This document shows positions 62,801 through 64,000 of a stretch of DNA of 64,000 nucleotides, in pieces. This DNA comes from Tigriopus japonicus (Eukaryota > Arthropoda > Copepoda > Harpacticoida > Harpacticidae): assembly GCA_010645155.1 (NCBI GenBank), contig JAAGOF010000251.1:227375-291374 (forward strand). The letters are read 5' to 3'. The position numbers and the translations under genes were made by a program. Below the pieces are notes generated by a model, which did not search any database, was not told the origin of the DNA, and was given only the letters and a program-made list of their open reading frames with translations. How positions within the stretch are numbered: the first letter of the stretch is position 1; every line of letters starts with the position of its first letter.

Positions 62801-64000
62801 TCCAACTCGAAACTCAAAAATGTGTTCTTTTTTTCATTTCAGCTGTTTGCGCCAAGGGTTGCCATCCAGAGCACGGAAAGTGCGACGTGCCCGGGAAATG
62901 CCAGTAAGTATTCAATTCTCAATCATTTGGGAAAATCAAGATCTGATTTCTCATGTGTAGGTGTTTGGTTGTTGGGCCGATTCTAGAAATAGGACTTCTA
63001 CTGCCCTCCAGATCTCTAAAATCGTAGCTCGCCCATTGTTTACCAGGTTCATAGACCTGGATGGAGAAAGAAGACTACGGTGTTAGTTGGGGTGAGATGG
63101 TTGTTGGGGGAGTGAAGGGGCACCCATTGGTTGTCAGAGTTTGCTAGCGGACTCTTTCCCACGAGAAAAATATTAAAAGCGACGGCAGACAAAGGGGTTC
63201 GAGAGCTCATCTCTGCGACATCTCGGGGCGAACTGAAGGCAAATCATTCATTTGCTAGAAAATTCTTTCCATTTTATTTCCCTCCGACCTTGCTTGGTCG
63301 CCCTGGCCGTGATGTGATGAAGAGGGTACTTATCTGAGCCAGCTATATACTCTTAATTGAGTGGCCCAAGGCCAAAAAGTAGTTTCCTCTTGAGCAGATG
63401 GAGCCTCTGATTAGGATCTCTTCGTATTTGGATTTAGATTAATCCTGGATTGTCTGGACATAGATTCGGGGTCTCGAAACCATCCTTTTTTCTGGAATAA
63501 TTTTAGACGGGATCACTTGAACCACCAGGGCGAACTTAATTAGAAACCTGAGAGTCTTGGAGCACTGCCGACAACAGTAATTAATTCGCCTTGTATGGTA
63601 GTCACTTGGCAAGGACTTGGGTCGTTTCATGATCACTTTTTGAAACGAATTCTTTGCCCCCTTTTTGTTTCATATAGATGATGAGACGGCTCTAGAAGAG
63701 TGCTATGAGCTCCTAATGATCTCGAATCTCGAACCCCTAGGAAAAATGACGTCGGCGTCAGACTTAAAAGCAATTTCCTGCCTTGTTTGTTTTCCGACCC
63801 AGGGAGTCTCGAGAAAATGATCTGGAAAACTGGATTCCATGTCATAAATGACACTTTTCCGTGTGTCGGAATCCTCTGTTGAAGTTGAAACGGCAAACTA
63901 GATCTAAGTTCCTCGTTGAATGGGATTTGAAGCGTTATGTCATTGTGTTTCTTATCTTTCTTTTAGATGCAAAAACGGCTACGAGGGTAAAAACTGCGAC
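56877..64000 (+). CDS. Dl: Delta, Notch ligand (N-terminal part; runs off the window)
   Basis: A single-pass membrane ligand that activates Notch on neighbouring cells. Exons 56877-56945, 57039-57323, 57636-57687, 60310-60585, 62843-62903 and 63967-64000 have GT/AG borders and join in frame to 259 aa so far. Signal peptide about 1-24. The MNNL domain follows (GVFELRLKNYVN, CCEGF, FRVCLKHYQARID, FPLDFKWPGTFSLIIEAWH). The DSL domain runs at about 174-225 (YFGKDC, CRPRNDQFGHYTC, CLPGWQ...GDYC). EGF repeat 1 begins at C230 (CAKGCHPEHGKCD...CKNGYEGKNCD). Delta is preferred to Serrate/Jagged because of CLKHYQARID and the DSL followed by the CAKGC EGF. Between GWQ and GDYC there is an in-frame KDATKLE insertion absent from Drosophila Delta as I recall it. 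The start ATG begins a good signal peptide. Further EGFs, the transmembrane segment and the tail lie beyond 64000. Confidence 0.95.

Noticed and set aside
1..64000. CRISPR arrays, bacterial operons or prophage
   Set aside because: No regularly spaced identical repeats. The spliced genes show this is animal nuclear DNA.

Overview
This window comes from an animal nuclear genome, most likely an arthropod and possibly a small crustacean such as a copepod. The evidence is spliced genes with GT/AG introns, AT-rich intergenic DNA full of small inverted-repeat transposons, and arthropod-like Delta, PP2A-type phosphatase and ZnT6 genes. The taxonomic call is inference; no species-specific marker was recognised.

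Layout. 1-2.6 kb holds only repeats. 2628-9914 (minus) is a seven-exon PP2A-type catalytic subunit of 334 aa. It is diverged: it carries an acidic extension after the usual DYFL end and several changed residues around the active site. 9.9-12.4 kb is intergenic and carries an 867-bp hAT-type miniature element with a perfect 8-bp target-site duplication. 12395-22509 (minus) is a seven-exon ZnT6 (SLC30A6)-type transporter of 487 aa with a histidine-rich N-terminal tail. Its third intron contains, on the opposite strand, two tandem genes (18148-19242 and 19397-20446). These encode type I membrane proteins that I cannot assign to a known family. They share twelve extracellular cysteines, and both cytoplasmic tails end in YxN-type tyrosine motifs. 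The predicted 3' end of the second gene runs antisense across the ZnT6 exon that encodes transmembrane helix 1.

22.5-56 kb has no gene I can support. It contains a foldback element, several MITEs, a near-perfect hairpin and a dispersed repeat with residual coding capacity. 56.1-64 kb (plus) is the 5' part of a Delta gene: a GC-rich leader, signal peptide, MNNL domain, DSL domain with a 7-residue insertion, and the first EGF repeat. The gene continues past the right edge. The long gene-poor stretch upstream of it is a reasonable place for Delta regulatory DNA, but that is inference from position.

The three conserved genes act in unrelated processes: phosphatase signalling, secretory-pathway zinc handling and Notch ligand function. 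The most unusual content is the nested orphan receptor-like gene pair and the modified PP2A-like phosphatase.
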